A DNA stretch of 64,000 nucleotides from Boswellia sacra. Lineage: Eukaryota > Streptophyta > Magnoliopsida > Sapindales > Burseraceae. Positions 42,870 to 54,607 of this stretch are shown in pieces (position 1 is the first letter of the stretch; every line of letters begins with the position of its first letter). The stretch spans positions 1,426,001 to 1,490,000 of the forward strand of contig SNVD02002538.1 in NCBI GenBank assembly GCA_013180625.2, read 5' to 3'. The position numbers and the translations under genes were made by a program. Below the pieces are notes generated by a model. That model was not told the DNA's origin, searched no databases, and was given only the letters and a program-made list of their open reading frames with translations.

Positions 42870-43150
42870 AAATGACATTTCTGCCTAAACACTCGACGAA
42901 ACTCGACGGTAAACACTCGACAATTGACAATAATCTCGACGCACGACAATCGATGCTCGACTACCTCAACACACGAACTCGACGAAATTGGCATCTGACA
43001 CTCGTCACGTTCTGCACTCAACTCAACACACTAACTTGACACTCGATCCTAGACTCGACACAATCCCTAGACACTCGACACGACCATCCGACATGTCAAA
43101 TGTCTATCCGACACAACCGCTCGACACTCAAAGTAGCTCAACAAATCTTG
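42870..43150. repeat. CGACACTCGACA-motif array, block 2
   Basis: Second block of the same motif family, here mostly in the CGACACTC orientation, with CCGACATGTCAAATG near 43087. Together with block 1 it brackets an AT-rich ~600-bp core, as subterminal repeats would in a small DNA element. Confidence 0.6.
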
Positions 43151-43895
43151 TCTTTTTCTCCGTCGACTGCGATACCAGATTTTTTCACAACGAATTCCAA
43201 TTTCCAGTAAATGTTGACAAAAATGGCACTATCTCTAACCTTTGTTCACATACATATCCCTATTTTAAGCTACATCATGCGATTGATCGTTATCAAAATA
43301 ATAAATAACCAAAACATTACATACTACTGAAATTTTCAAGCCATTTAGAGAGAGAATAACTGTCACGCCCTAAAATCTTTTATTTAGAGGCTTTAAGGGT
43401 GATTGATTAAGAAAAATAATAAAAATATATCATCAATATCTCATTTTTTTTCTTTTTCCAATTCATACATATATTTATACATGTCACATGAATCCATTAC
43501 AATATCTGGATATTTGTTCAAGATAAAATTTACATACACTGATGACCACACTTAGAACATGGGCTGATAATCACACAATAAAATTTCCTATCATAATTTA
43601 GGCTAGTCAAACTTTTTCTAAAACCATCGTATACATGTAAACGCCCAGGCTCTCTAGGAAAGCTTTCGAACACCACTAGTACGAATATCTTTTTGTATAC
43701 CTGTGGAGGGAGAGGGTGAGCATATAGCCCAATAGGAAAGATTCTAACGTTATAATAAATCACAAGCATTCAAACCATTACTCAATTATATAGTCACATA
43801 ACCAATTATAATAAGTCAAGCAATCATTCTCATTCGCACATCAAGGCATCACTTATTCACTTAAAAATCAAAATCTTTCATCTAATGTTTCCCAC

Positions 43896-44430
43896 GGCCC
43901 ATCCAAGGTCCAACAAATCGAGTTTATCTTCATGTTCCTCTTAGATCCGTATATAAGAGGGTCCATCCAAGTTCTAACACATCAAGTTTATATTCGTGTT
44001 CCCCTTGGATCCGTATACAAGAGGGCCCATCCAAGGTTCAACATATCAAATTTATATTCTTGTTCCCCTTGGATCCGTATACAAAAGGGCCCATCCAAGG
44101 TCCAACACATCAAGTTTATATTCGTGTTCCTCTTAGATCCGTACATAAGACGGCCTATCCAAAGTCTAACATATCACGTTTAGATTCGTGTTCCCCTTGT
44201 ATCCGTTTACAAAACGGCCCATCTAAGGTCCACCACATCATGTTATTATATTTGTATTCCCCTTGGATCCATATACAAAACGGCCCATCCAAGGTCCACC
44301 ACATCATGTTATTATATTCATGTTCCCCTTGGATCCGTATACAAAACGGCTCATCCAAGGTCCAACACTGAGAATTTCATATCCGCATTCTCCTTGGATT
44401 CATATACAAAACGGCCATCCAAGGTCCAGT
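43896..44430. repeat. ~64-bp tandem repeat, about 8.4 copies
   Basis: Adjacent units begin near 43896, 43960, 44023, 44087, 44151, 44215, 44281, 44347 and 44412 (partial). Each has the form GGCCCATCCAAGGTCCAACA, a variable AT-rich part with ATCAAGTTTATATTCGTG, then TTCCCCTTGGATCCGTATAC. Unit length varies between 63 and 66 bp. Units match closely but not perfectly. The open frames across this array on both strands are products of its periodicity and not genes. There are no unique spacers, so it is not a CRISPR-like array. Confidence 0.93.
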
Positions 44431-44549
44431 GCATACGTTTACAACCTTTCAATATAATTTCTACGAAGAATTTCAAGAAAATACACTTTTTATAAAAAAA
44501 TCCAGGACTTTTCAGAAGTGGGCAGTCAATTTGGGTCAGTTCTAGAATT

Positions 44550-45075
44550 TTGCTCGACACTCGACATTACTCACTAGATACTCGACACTCGAACCCACAC
44601 GTTGAGTCGTGCATACAGCACACAACACTGCTCACTTGACGATCGACATTACGTGCTAGACACTCAATACTCAACATTACGCTCTACACATGCGACACCC
44701 GAACACACACGTCGAGTCGTGCATGCAGCACGCAACACTGCTCACTCGACGCTCGACATTACGTGCTAGACACTCGATTCTGGCACTCGACACTCGGCAC
44801 ATGTACCGCTCGACACATCACGTTTGATGCTTGACACGTCACGCTCGACGCTACATGTCGAGTCGTGCTAGACACCCGACATGTTCATAATTCAACCCTC
44901 GACATGTCATACTCGACGCTCGACACGTCACTCTCGACGTTTGACACTACATGTTGAGTCACACTAGACACCTTACACGTTCATACTCGACGCTAACACT
45001 CGACATTCCACACCACACTCGACACTCGACAACATCACTCGACACTCGACAACTGTCTGTCGAGTTGTGTCAGGT
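44550..45075. repeat. CGACACTCGACA-motif array, block 3, with 110-bp tandem duplication
   Basis: Third and densest block of CTCGACACTCGACA words. Inside it a 110-bp unit is duplicated in tandem: GAACCCACACGTTGAGTCGT at 44591 and GAACACACACGTCGAGTCGT at 44701, both followed by GCAGCACnCAACACTGCTCA-like text. This shows local expansion of the motif array. Confidence 0.75.
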
Positions 45076-47269
45076 TCACAGCCAGTACCAGAATTCCAGA
45101 ATCGTGAAACTGAACCATTTCTAGATCTCAAACACAAACTTCAAAAATTCACCAAAACTTCATTCAAAATCAATTTCCATGCAATCAGTGGCTGTTTAAA
45201 GTTTCATAAGCACATAACTCCACAAATAACTCATCATCCAAGCAACAAACAATCAATTTAACAATAATCACATGCACTGTAAATCCATATCAATTTAAAA
45301 CAGCAAAATATATAATACAATTTAAGTATAGTGCTAGAAAATCCCTACCGGGTTTCCAAGCCTATACACCTCTTTGAATTTTTTTCCTTCTTTTCCTCTA
45401 TTTTTCTTCCTTCTCTTTTCTTTTTCTTCTTCTTCGTTCTCTCTCCCTTTAATCCGTCAGACTCCCCCCTTCTATCCCGAAATGAAAGAAAGAAAAATAT
45501 CTCCCTCCCCCCTTCTGGAACCCTCATGTCTCTCTTATATATCCAAGGCTACCTATAGGCCTAAGTCCATTCATTTGTAATTTAAGCACAATTCATCCTT
45601 ATCAATTTTCAACACAAGCCCACTACCATAATCCAACCCAATTCTCATTATTTAAACATGGCATAATTCTAAAATTGTAATATATATATATATATATATT
45701 TGGGATTCCACAATAACGAAAGTTTTCCTTACCTTGTTGCTCAGCTTCAGTTGTTGAAGATTGTTTCGGATAGTGATGTGTATAAAGAAGTGACTGGTTT
45801 CTTTGTTTCGTTTACTTCTTTTTTTTCTAAATTCAATTACATAAATAAGGGTAAGGGTAATTGAGTCTTTTTGTCAAGAAAGTGTCCATGGCATTAAAAT
45901 TTTTCAGGATGTGTCTAAATTTCATCAAGAGCCCCTAATTGTGTCCATTTTTACAATTTTTCCATTACAATATAAGCTGAGGAAACCAACAATTAGAAAT
46001 CATTTCATTTGTAGTTGGGATGGAAAATGTGGAAAAAGAAAGAAATTGCATAAATAATAGTGTATCATATGCTAATCATCATTTTGTTCATGAAGCCTTC
46101 AGCAACAACAACCAATCAATGTTTATAAAATGGTTGTGGGCTTCCCTATGAGATTATGCATGACTGCAATGAATTAATACAGAAGTTTATACTATTTTTG
46201 TTGCTTCCTTTACCTGCTTCCACGATATTCAGCATCATTGCAGCATAAATTCATTAACATTGCTTTTCTGGAATCTAGGTCACAAAGCTTACCGGAATTG
46301 AGACTATCACTATTTCATGCCAACAAGGTCACCAATAGGTCCAGCTATAGTTGGGCCTTATCCAAACACAAATCCAAATCAAAAGCAAAGGACTCCAGAC
46401 ATGTAGGAAGTCACTTAACTTGTGGCTCTTGTCTTAGATTTATAGGTGATTGGTTATGAAAGATTTGGAAGTATGAAGTTATGTCAATAAACTGTAAAGT
46501 AAAATAGTACATGAGGATTTTACGTAGTTTGATTATAAAATATACATTCACAGACAGCTTTAGAGCTGCAATTTACTAAATTCTTTTTTGTATAATCTTT
46601 AGGATCGTTTATAGTGCTGACTCACTCTCACACACTAACCTAATCTTTATAAAATAAAATCCCGCCAAGATCTTAAACTCTAGTGACAACTTAACAATAC
46701 ATTGTTAAGTAAAATATAACCACAATGTCTGACACTAAATTACATAAACATTTAACTCGCAAGGTCTCTCAAGTGTATACTAATTCAAACAGACTTAATT
46801 AAAATTCATGTATGATCATAATCTCTCATATATGAATAAAACACTCATAAAGTAAAATCAAAGAAGCATTCTAATTTGCGTTGAAGCTCTCTTCTTAATT
46901 CTTGGAATACCGTGACATACCCACACCACTTATATATAAGTTATAAAAATAACATTATATATAGTGGAATACCCAATTGTAATCTCTTTATAATCCTGTA
47001 AAATCTTAATCAAACTTAAATTAGGATAAAGACCAATACTTTAGGAAGTAATATAAGTAACTCCTAAATGAAATAGGACACAAATAAATATACTTCTAAT
47101 TTAATTAGAATACATCAAATAATGTCCTAATCTAAAGAGATATTTATTATAAATCAAGTACTTCCTAAATTATGCTTATAGAAATAGTAAGACAAGAAAC
47201 AATATAACATTCTAGTTTTATTACAAGTTGGTCCAAAATTATCATGTGCATGACATATGCAAGAGTGTC
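45076..47269. other. non-genic region with possible LTR relic
   Basis: No gene was recognised. A polypyrimidine stretch occupies about 45380-45450 and a TA run about 45680-45700. At 46500-46560 the phrase GAGGATTTTACGTAGTTTGATTATAAAA resembles wording often found in plant Copia LTRs, so a decayed LTR may lie around 46480-47230. Its ends could not be set. Confidence 0.4.
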
Positions 47270-48619
47270 CACTACAAGAATTTTTTACATATTTGTCACT
47301 TCACAATTTTTTTATTTGGCAGTTTTTTAAAAAGTGATAAATTTAATCATATCTTAAAAGTCAAACCTATCAATTCATCTTATTTGTCACTTTTTGTCTT
47401 TATTTAATCACATATATATCACATTTTTATAAAAGTGTGACAAGTATGTAAAAATTACATTTTTCTTTTCCCTCTCAAATTTTCCTCTTTCTTTTCATTT
47501 TTTCTTTCAAATATGTGAATATAATATTTAAAATTTCAATAAATTTATCTAAATATAATTAAACAATATAATTTTATTTTTAATCTAAAATTAAAAATAA
47601 TTTTTAAAAATCTTTAAATTAAAGATAACATTATTATATGTATGAAAAGAATAAATTTTTAAATATTAAATTTTAGAAAAATGAATTTTTAAATGTGAAA
47701 ATTTTATGAAATAAATAAAATTATTTTTTAATTTCAAAGTGATGAAAATCACATTATTTAATTGCTTTGATGAAAATTAAGCAATTAAAAATATCAAAAA
47801 AATTATTTTGCAATAATATAACATTTTAAATATGCAAAAAATTATTATAATTTATTTTAAAAATTAAATTAAAATATTTAATGCTCTAAAAATTATAAAA
47901 AATTAGTCTAATGGTGTAAATGAAAAAGTTTGAAATATAGGGACTGAAAATGGGGTTGATTTTGATAATTTTTAATAGTTATGGACTTTCGAGAATTTCA
48001 TAATACTATATAATGATAATGAAATAACCCTAGCCGCTTCTTATTCTTCTCGCTCATCTCCTTATCCTTCTCATCACTCCAAAACCTACATCACATTGGT
48101 TTTGGACGACTTTGCTTTGTGTTGTTGGTGGCAGGCTCGTGAAGCTAAGTAAAAGCAGAGACTTGAAAACTGGTAAGGGCAAGGTCATTGCACTCGTGAA
48201 TGAAGTGGTTATCTTTCTGAAGTTTCCGTTTCTGGGTTTATCTTTCCTTCCATTGAAATAGAAATTTCTGCTTTTTTCTCATTTGTTTACTCTCAGATTG
48301 ACTTGATTGAACTCGTTTTTTTTTGCTTCGGAACAAGTTGTAGTAGTTGTAGCTGTAGTAGCAGCAGCAGTTTTGCTTGATTGTTCTTCAATTTCGTGGA
48401 ATCTTCAGCGTCAATTGCTACTACTGTTGATTCTGCTTTGACGCTGATTGACTTGAGTTCATTGCAGAAAGCATTTCTACTGCAACGCTGTAAATTCGAT
48501 TTTATTGTTGTGAGAGTTTTCTGATTTTATTGGCTGTTTGTGTTTTCAGTTAATGGATTGCTGAGGAGTTGTTGGTTTGGTAGTGGATAATATAGAAATA
48601 GAAGAAAGGAAGATAATAG

Positions 48620-48703
48620 ATGGATGAGAGAGGAGGCTCATTTGTAGTGTTAGGAGAATTTCTCATGGTCTTGACCGCGACAATACCTGCCATTCAACTT
48701 CAG
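48620..48703 (+). pseudogene. captured exon 1 of an ELMO-domain gene, frameshifted
   Basis: Starts ATG with MDERGGSFV, the N-terminus typical of plant ELMO-domain proteins. After a one-base deletion (near 48648) the expected continuation VRRISHGLDRDNTCHSTS is in another frame. The exon ends at an intact donor (CAG|GTACC, 48703/48704). The preceding ~600 bp, starting with pyrimidine-rich UTR-like text, may be the captured 5' UTR. ELMO proteins act with small GTPases; this copy cannot make one. No other part of the ELMO gene follows. Confidence 0.72.
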
Positions 48704-49818
48704 GTACCTTGCTCTCTCTTTGACTTTACGCATTTGTCACCTCACTATCATTTACCTCTTGTTTGCAAATATTTGGATCATGCTTGCCAGTTTTTGGTTT
48801 CTCATCTATGAAATTCATTTCCAAAAGGACGGGAATTAGCGACTTGCTAATGGTTTTGACTGGAGGATTGCTGGAATTAGAAGTTATTTGAGAATTTAAG
48901 GTGATGAATTGCAGCAAAGTTGTCTACTTTTTCATGTTTAGTTGTATGATGCAATAGGTTGGGTGCGATTTTCACATTTGGTTATGCTTTTAATTCCAGG
49001 ATTTATATTTGATATTTGTGTAGTATTGGTGGTCATATATATGCCTAGATTTTATTTAGATTTTTGGTCATACGTTATCTATGAAGTCCTAAGTATATGT
49101 GGTTCACTTCTGATAAGATGGGTTCAAGTTGAAAGATGTATCATATGCTATTAATTTCTTGAATTTGTGTAATTATATTATAACAAAAGATTGAGAAATA
49201 AAGAATCCCGCTGATATATCTCAATTATAATCAGGTTACATTTAGAGCTCGTAACATAAGTATTATGGCATTTGCTGCACATTCCATCTGTTTGCGCTAT
49301 AATGAAAGCATCAGCGATCCATATAGCAGATCAGGACTTATAATTAAAGAAAAGTTTTGAAAGAGGAGGGTCGTTTGTTTTCATGGCATAGTTGTCGTGA
49401 AAATTAGGTCCAATGGCAGAAAGTCAAGACATTCCCAGTTGATAAGATCTTATAGAAATTATTATGATCTGGACTTAAGATGTTCAAATCTTCGCTTAGA
49501 GAGAAGAGAAAGAGTTTCTTCAATGTCTAACACTAATACAAGAATAAATGAGGTAGCTCCTCAAGATTATCCACTCCTGATTTCTTAATTTGCAGGTTTT
49601 TTTCCCCTCTTGTTTTGTATTTCACTTTTCTTTGATATTTTGTAGGCAAAAGAGTTTTTTGAATTTTTGGTGCAAACTCTATCAAATTCTGACAATATGG
49701 CAGTTACTACCAAGAATTGATAGATGTTATATGCTGAGTATTTTAATGCTGGACAATATTTTTTTTCCTCCAGTAATGCTGGACAAGTACATTAAATGTT
49801 CTGGATTTCATTTTGCAG

Positions 49819-49882
49819 GTACAAGAAAGAAATATATGATCTTGTTAAAAAGCGATCAGAAGAGGCTGAAACTATGAGCGAG
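49819..49882 (+). pseudogene. captured exon of a DEAH-box splicing helicase (fragment A)
   Basis: Flanked by TTTTGCAG and GAG|GTAATT splice sites. It reads YKKEIYDLVKKRSEEAE, then TMSE, matching the N-terminal region of plant DHX16/ESP3-like pre-mRNA splicing helicases as I know it. It lies upstream of fragment B in the native order, with an intron between. The helicase core is absent. Confidence 0.7.
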
Positions 49883-50218
49883 GTAATTAATAAATGGTCT
49901 AGTTATTGGTGTCACTATCAATGCATCTCGTATTGGTGATAGTCATGAGTTCACCAGCAAAATGTGTGATGGTGCTGGATAATCTACTTTGTGAAAATGT
50001 TACATTTCATATATCCTAGCAAGAAAAATTTTGCATTTTTTTTTTGGTTATATAAGAACAACTTTTACTGGTTTCTGCTGGCATCAAATAAGCTTTATCA
50101 GTGCCTTTTTATTTTATTTACTTTTCAAAGCAAGATAATCAATTTACTTATTAAGCATCTTTTGCCTTTTTCTTACTAACTACATGCAATACTTGCCAAC
50201 TGCTTTCTTGGAATGCAG

Positions 50219-50302
50219 TATAGGATGCCAGAAGCTTATGATCGATCAAGAAGGGCATGTTGATCAGGACAAGAGATTTGCTGTGAGTTTGCAGCATTAT
50301 AG
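50219..50302 (+). pseudogene. captured exon of a DEAH-box splicing helicase (fragment B), 4-bp insertion
   Basis: Starts after GAATGCAG and ends at ATTATAG|GTCAGT. It opens YRMPEAYD, then a 4-bp direct duplication (GATCGATC near 50241-50248) shifts the frame; the following text in the other frame reads VDQDKRFAVSLQHYR. Both halves match the segment just before the helicase core in DHX16/ESP3-like proteins. The frameshift makes the copy non-coding. Confidence 0.75.
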
Positions 50303-50997
50303 GTCAGTTGAAAATAAATTGTGTCTCATTGTAGTGATCACTGGGTTGTTGCACATGCAACTCTTAAACTGGACTTTCTTGGAAAGTGCCTCCAAACATA
50401 AACATGCTTTTTATTTGGGAAATTTTTATTTTGGAGCATAAATTGATCCTCATTAAACTCAACCATGCTTCCTTTTTCTTAATTTTCTTTTTGTTTCCTC
50501 TTTGTTATAAGTTAGGTTGGTGGTTGACACAAAGCAGAGAAGAAGAAGAAGAAATTTTCAGAGAGCCAAGTATACATATTATATATTTGTTTAGCTTCTG
50601 AGGTTAAACATGGCACTGCTGATGCTGCTGATTTTGGCAATAATCTGTCTTTTTGATTTTGGCAATCTACCTCTTAAACCCTTACGTATGAAGGTGTTGG
50701 CTATCACATGGTAAACTGGTTAGTTATCTGGTTTTGCTTTTCTTTTCTTTTCCCCTACTCTGAGCTCTTGTTTCCTTTAGAAAGTTGCATTTGAACACCA
50801 CAAACAAATTTATTTATGTGGAGTTCGTCTGCTCCTCTTAGTTGTCTATGCTATGATTCTCTTCTTCTTCTTCTTTTGGGTTTTATTTTTGATATGACTA
50901 TAATTTCTATTGAAGAAACTTTTGTGGTTTTATTTTTCTATAATCATTTTATTGATTTGAATTTTTTTCCCTTATCATTTTTTTGTTTTCTCTCCAG

Positions 50998-51151
50998 TGG
51001 CTTAATATTGCTGAAGATGTTGTCGGAGTACATTGATATGAGTAATTTTTTGCTAGCACTTTCTTCAGAAGTTGTTCATCGAGTTGTGGAGATTTTAAAA
51101 TTTTTCAATACCAGGACTTGTCAGCTTGTGCTTGGTGCTGGTGCTATGCAG
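50998..51151 (+). pseudogene. captured exon of VPS54 (GARP complex subunit)
   Basis: Flanked by TTTTCTCTCCAG and GCAG|GTAAAA splice sites. The in-frame text includes MLSEYIDMSNF, SSEVVHRVVEIL and FFNTRTCQLVLGAGAMQ, a strongly conserved segment of plant VPS54 (endosome-to-Golgi tethering). This exon has no stop or frameshift, unlike its neighbours, but nothing else of VPS54 is present. The LTR retrotransposon sits ~65 bp past its donor site, inside the captured intron. Confidence 0.85.
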
Positions 51152-51218
51152 GTAAAATTTTATCTGTAATGGTTGTTTTACGATCTTTTAAGCCTAATGA
51201 AAATTAAGAAAGGTCCTG

Positions 51219-53660
51219 AGATGCGTTCGAAACTAGCAAGTATACTAGTCGTATAAGTAATAAAGTAATGAGTAAGATATCGTTCCCACGAGGATTGATT
51301 CTAATTAAATTTATTATTCGAAAGCAAAAACAGAGTAAATGGGGGGTTTTGTTGATTGATTAACTAAGTGAAATAATAATGCAAACGAAGAATAACAAAA
51401 CAGAAAGTTAATTCGAATGAAAAATCAATGAGAGAAAGCTGGTTAAGGGATCCTTCTCTACCACAAGATATGGATTTGCGAATTAATCGTAGAATTGTCA
51501 TCCAATTACAGCATTGAAGTTATCAACCGTAGATAACAACAAGCTCTGTTATCCCAATCTTTCCTTACTTTGTTGTTAAATAAAACAGGCTCTTTATTTA
51601 ATCTCTATCCATTAAACAACCTAGAACAAGCTCTCTAAATTTAATTCAATGGATGCATTATGATAAGAAAGATAGGTTGATCTAAGCAATAAACACACAA
51701 GCTCGGATTATTTAACTTAGGTTATATTCTCCAATTGCAATCTCTGATCACAATTTTGCTACTAATGATTAGAAATTCAAGACAATTACGGATCAAGATT
51801 TCTAGTCTAGCAATAGACAACAACCAGATTATATTCAGTTGGCCATTCAAAATACAATCAGCAAGCAATCATAAGCATTAGATATGGGAAAATACAAGCA
51901 ACTTCAATTAGAGAATTGGATAACAACTTCTTGCACAATCAACTTACAAAAACCATATCAGGGGCTTTGAAATCACCCTCAACCAATTCAGATTCAGTTA
52001 CACATGTTTAAGAACGTGGTAAATACAATACAACATGGAGACATTCCAGAAAATGAAAGGGAAGGGAAAAAACTTAGCAAATTTGATGTAATTCTCTTTG
52101 GATTGTAGTTCTTCCTCTTTCCAAGCTTCCTTTCTCCTTCAAGAACTCCAAGAGATGAAAGAATTCCAGAGCTTCAGCCTCCACCACGTTCTCCCCTCTT
52201 CAAGTTATGAAAATAAAACCCTAAAATGTGTTTAAATACTCTGCTACAGTAACCTGCTACAGTGTCCCGTATTATACATGCTACAGTGATTGTGGAATTA
52301 CATTTCTATACTTCTCACACTGTTTTGATTACAACTTTTGGTACACTGAATGGATTTATAAACCGTAAATTTCTCCAAAAATAGACTTCGAGAGCTTTCC
52401 AACGGTATATGATATGTCATCGGGTTCATTGTATATCAATACAATTAAATCCGAGAAGATGGTTGACTAGCAGAGGTGAAAATGAAGGGTTTTACTCCAT
52501 TTTTGTGCAAGTTGCTCCAAAACTCCTACAAACATCAAAACCACACAAAAACATAAAAATACCAAGGAATATAGCAAAGAAACATGGACGAATTGATATG
52601 AAAATGATTTATAAATAGACACTTATCAAATTCCCCCACACTTAGACTTTGCTAGTCCTCGAGCAACTACGACAATATGAAATAAAACTAAACCGAAACA
52701 GAATCAACAAAAAATTAAAACACACAAATGCTTTCATCTTGCAAATAGGCCTCAAAGATTGTACTTAATTATAACCCAAGGAAAACTTCAAAATAATGCA
52801 CTTGATCAGGAATTTTATCTCAAAGATTAGTTTCGCTTCATTTCAATTCCTCAAGTGTGTGTGTGTAGAGCCATTCTCACCTAATCACTTAAAACCCGGA
52901 TGAGTTTATGCATAAAAATGAATCATATTTAATATTGAAGATGTGTGTATAAATGAACTCCATAGGCCTGCTTTCAAGTCACTCTCCACTAATGTAGACA
53001 TGCACAACACCAAGGATCAAGTAGGACTTTATTAAGCTTGTAACGTTTGGCTTAGGTGAAGGTATGATAAAGGATAATAATTTGGCGCAAATCACCCACA
53101 AACACATAAATCATTCAAGACTATGTAGAGGTCAACCCTATAACACAACTTCATTTCAATTCACCAGGTTACACCCCCAAACTTATTTAGAACACTCAAT
53201 CTTTTTTTTTTTTCAGAATACAAAAGAAAACTACACCCCCACACTTTGTTGTTTCATTCTTTTTAAGAAAACTTAAGGGTATAGATCTCTTATTCTTCTT
53301 CTTTTGTTCTCTTTTTTTTTCTTTTTTTTCTTTTTTTATTGCACTTCCCCTCCCCTACACTTAAACAACACATTGTCCTCAATGTGTAAGTACGTGGACG
53401 ATAAGTACAGATTGGCTTTTTTTTTTCTTTTTTCTTTTTTTTTTTACAAACACAATAGGACTCACTTGCATTGCTCATGACACATCCCAACCTCCTCTAA
53501 CTTCCCAAAACCAGAACATAGCTCAGAATTTAATTGTGAATGATCTACATGCTTATAGGTAAGGGATAAACTGTTTGGAATAAATTCATTTGAGGTTAGG
53601 AAATCTTTTAGTGAGTTAACAAAGAAAAAGGCTTATAGAGGCTCAAAGGGGTAACTAGGG
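51219..53660 (-). repeat. 3' LTR of the Athila-like element (left copy; inner end not fixed)
   Basis: Begins at about ATGCGTTCGAAACTAGCAAG (51221) and runs in direct orientation, with scattered substitutions and small indels, alongside the copy starting at 61558. Matching is still clear where the right copy is cut by the window end (equivalent to about 53.66 kb here), so the repeat is at least 2.4 kb and may continue towards 54.5 kb. It includes the phrase CCCCCACACTTAGACTTTGCTAGTCCTCGAGCAA (~52633), a run of poly-T and GAGA-like tracts, and open frames that are not genes. The outer two bases appear mutated (TGAGATGCG rather than TGATGCG). Confidence 0.8.
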
Positions 53661-54607
53661 ATCAATTTGAGTCAAGGTTGGCTATTAAGGCTCAAACGGT
53701 CCAAAGAGGCCTAAATCATTTCCCCAATGTTGCACAGTCTAGGATTTCGCCTCGAGTGACCATCAAACAAGTTCTAGAATTCATTGAAATCTGAAGACAC
53801 ATTTAAAATTACATAAACTTTCTCTAAGTGAACAAATAACTCAGTGATAATAGCTCAGTGCTCAATGTTGCGCAAGGAATCAAAAGCAAAGCGAAAACCA
53901 ATAAACATTTCAAGCACACAGATCCATGCATCATTTATCATTTCCAAGAGTTATTCTTAATTCAATCATTATCTTATCATCGACCCACAAATTGTAAGAA
54001 AAGAGGTACGTGGCGTTGTTACACCTGAGTCAAGATTGTATATTTCAACAATCCTTAGGACCAGTAGCCCGCAGACTTAAGGTTTCCAGCCTATATACGC
54101 TTTATTATGAAAGAACAAAACAAGAAACAAGACACTTCAAACAACATGAAATAAACAAACTACAGATTTATTGAGAGAGAATGCGTTTCAAAAGTTAAGA
54201 AAACCCCATATTCTGCCATTCTCAGGTTTTTCCACAATGTTTTTTTTTTTCGAATCGAAACTGATAAAGACAAAAACACACAACAACTCAAAATTACATA
54301 AAACTAAACTTACTTAGAAAATAATAAAGTCCAACAAATCAGTAAACACAAACAAGGCAGTTAGAATAGGTCTAAAAAGTTTAGAAGTTAGCCTCCTTAT
54401 TAGCCATTATGGATTGAAGAGATCCAGAATGCGTTTCAAGAGGAATTGAACTTTTTAAGCCACCACTCTAAAAACCGAGATTAGAAAATATTACCTGGGA
54501 TGAAAGAAACAACCTGAAAAAAAAACTCAACTCAAATAAACACAATAGATTAATAGAGAAAGCAAACGAAATGAAGAAAAACCAGCAGATAGAGATTACA
54601 GATGGAT

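Larger units (their letters stand above)
47270..51216 (+). mobile_element. left part of a gene-capturing (Pack-type) CACTA transposon
   Basis: At 47270 the sequence reads CACTACAAGAATTTTTTAC, the standard 5' end of plant CACTA (En/Spm) elements. Within the next ~190 bp, subterminal words recur in both orientations: TTGTCACTTCAC, AAAGTGATAAAT, TTTGTCACTTTTTGTC and AAGTGTGACAAGT. Downstream are exon fragments of three unrelated cellular genes with splice sites kept, a hallmark of Pack elements. The matching 3' end (TTCTTGTAGTG) is not seen before the retrotransposon at ~51.22 kb; it may lie beyond it and outside the window, or be lost. No CACTA transposase is visible. Confidence 0.68.

Noticed and set aside
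43896..44430. CRISPR-like periodic array
   Set aside because: Units are contiguous tandem repeats with no unique spacers, and the window is a plant nuclear genome.
43932..44457. Several forward and reverse frames with repeated peptides
   Set aside because: They arise from the ~64-bp tandem repeat, in more than one frame on both strands.
46480..47230. Copia LTR
   Set aside because: Only wording resemblance; no TG...CA ends, partner LTR or internal domains, so it is mentioned in the regional note and not called.
50325..50335. CATTGTAGTG as a CACTA right end
   Set aside because: It lies between captured fragments, does not match TTCTTGTAGTG well, and would leave the VPS54 exon outside the element.
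53290..53490. Lys-rich reverse frame
   Set aside because: Low-complexity translation of poly-T/C tracts in the LTR.
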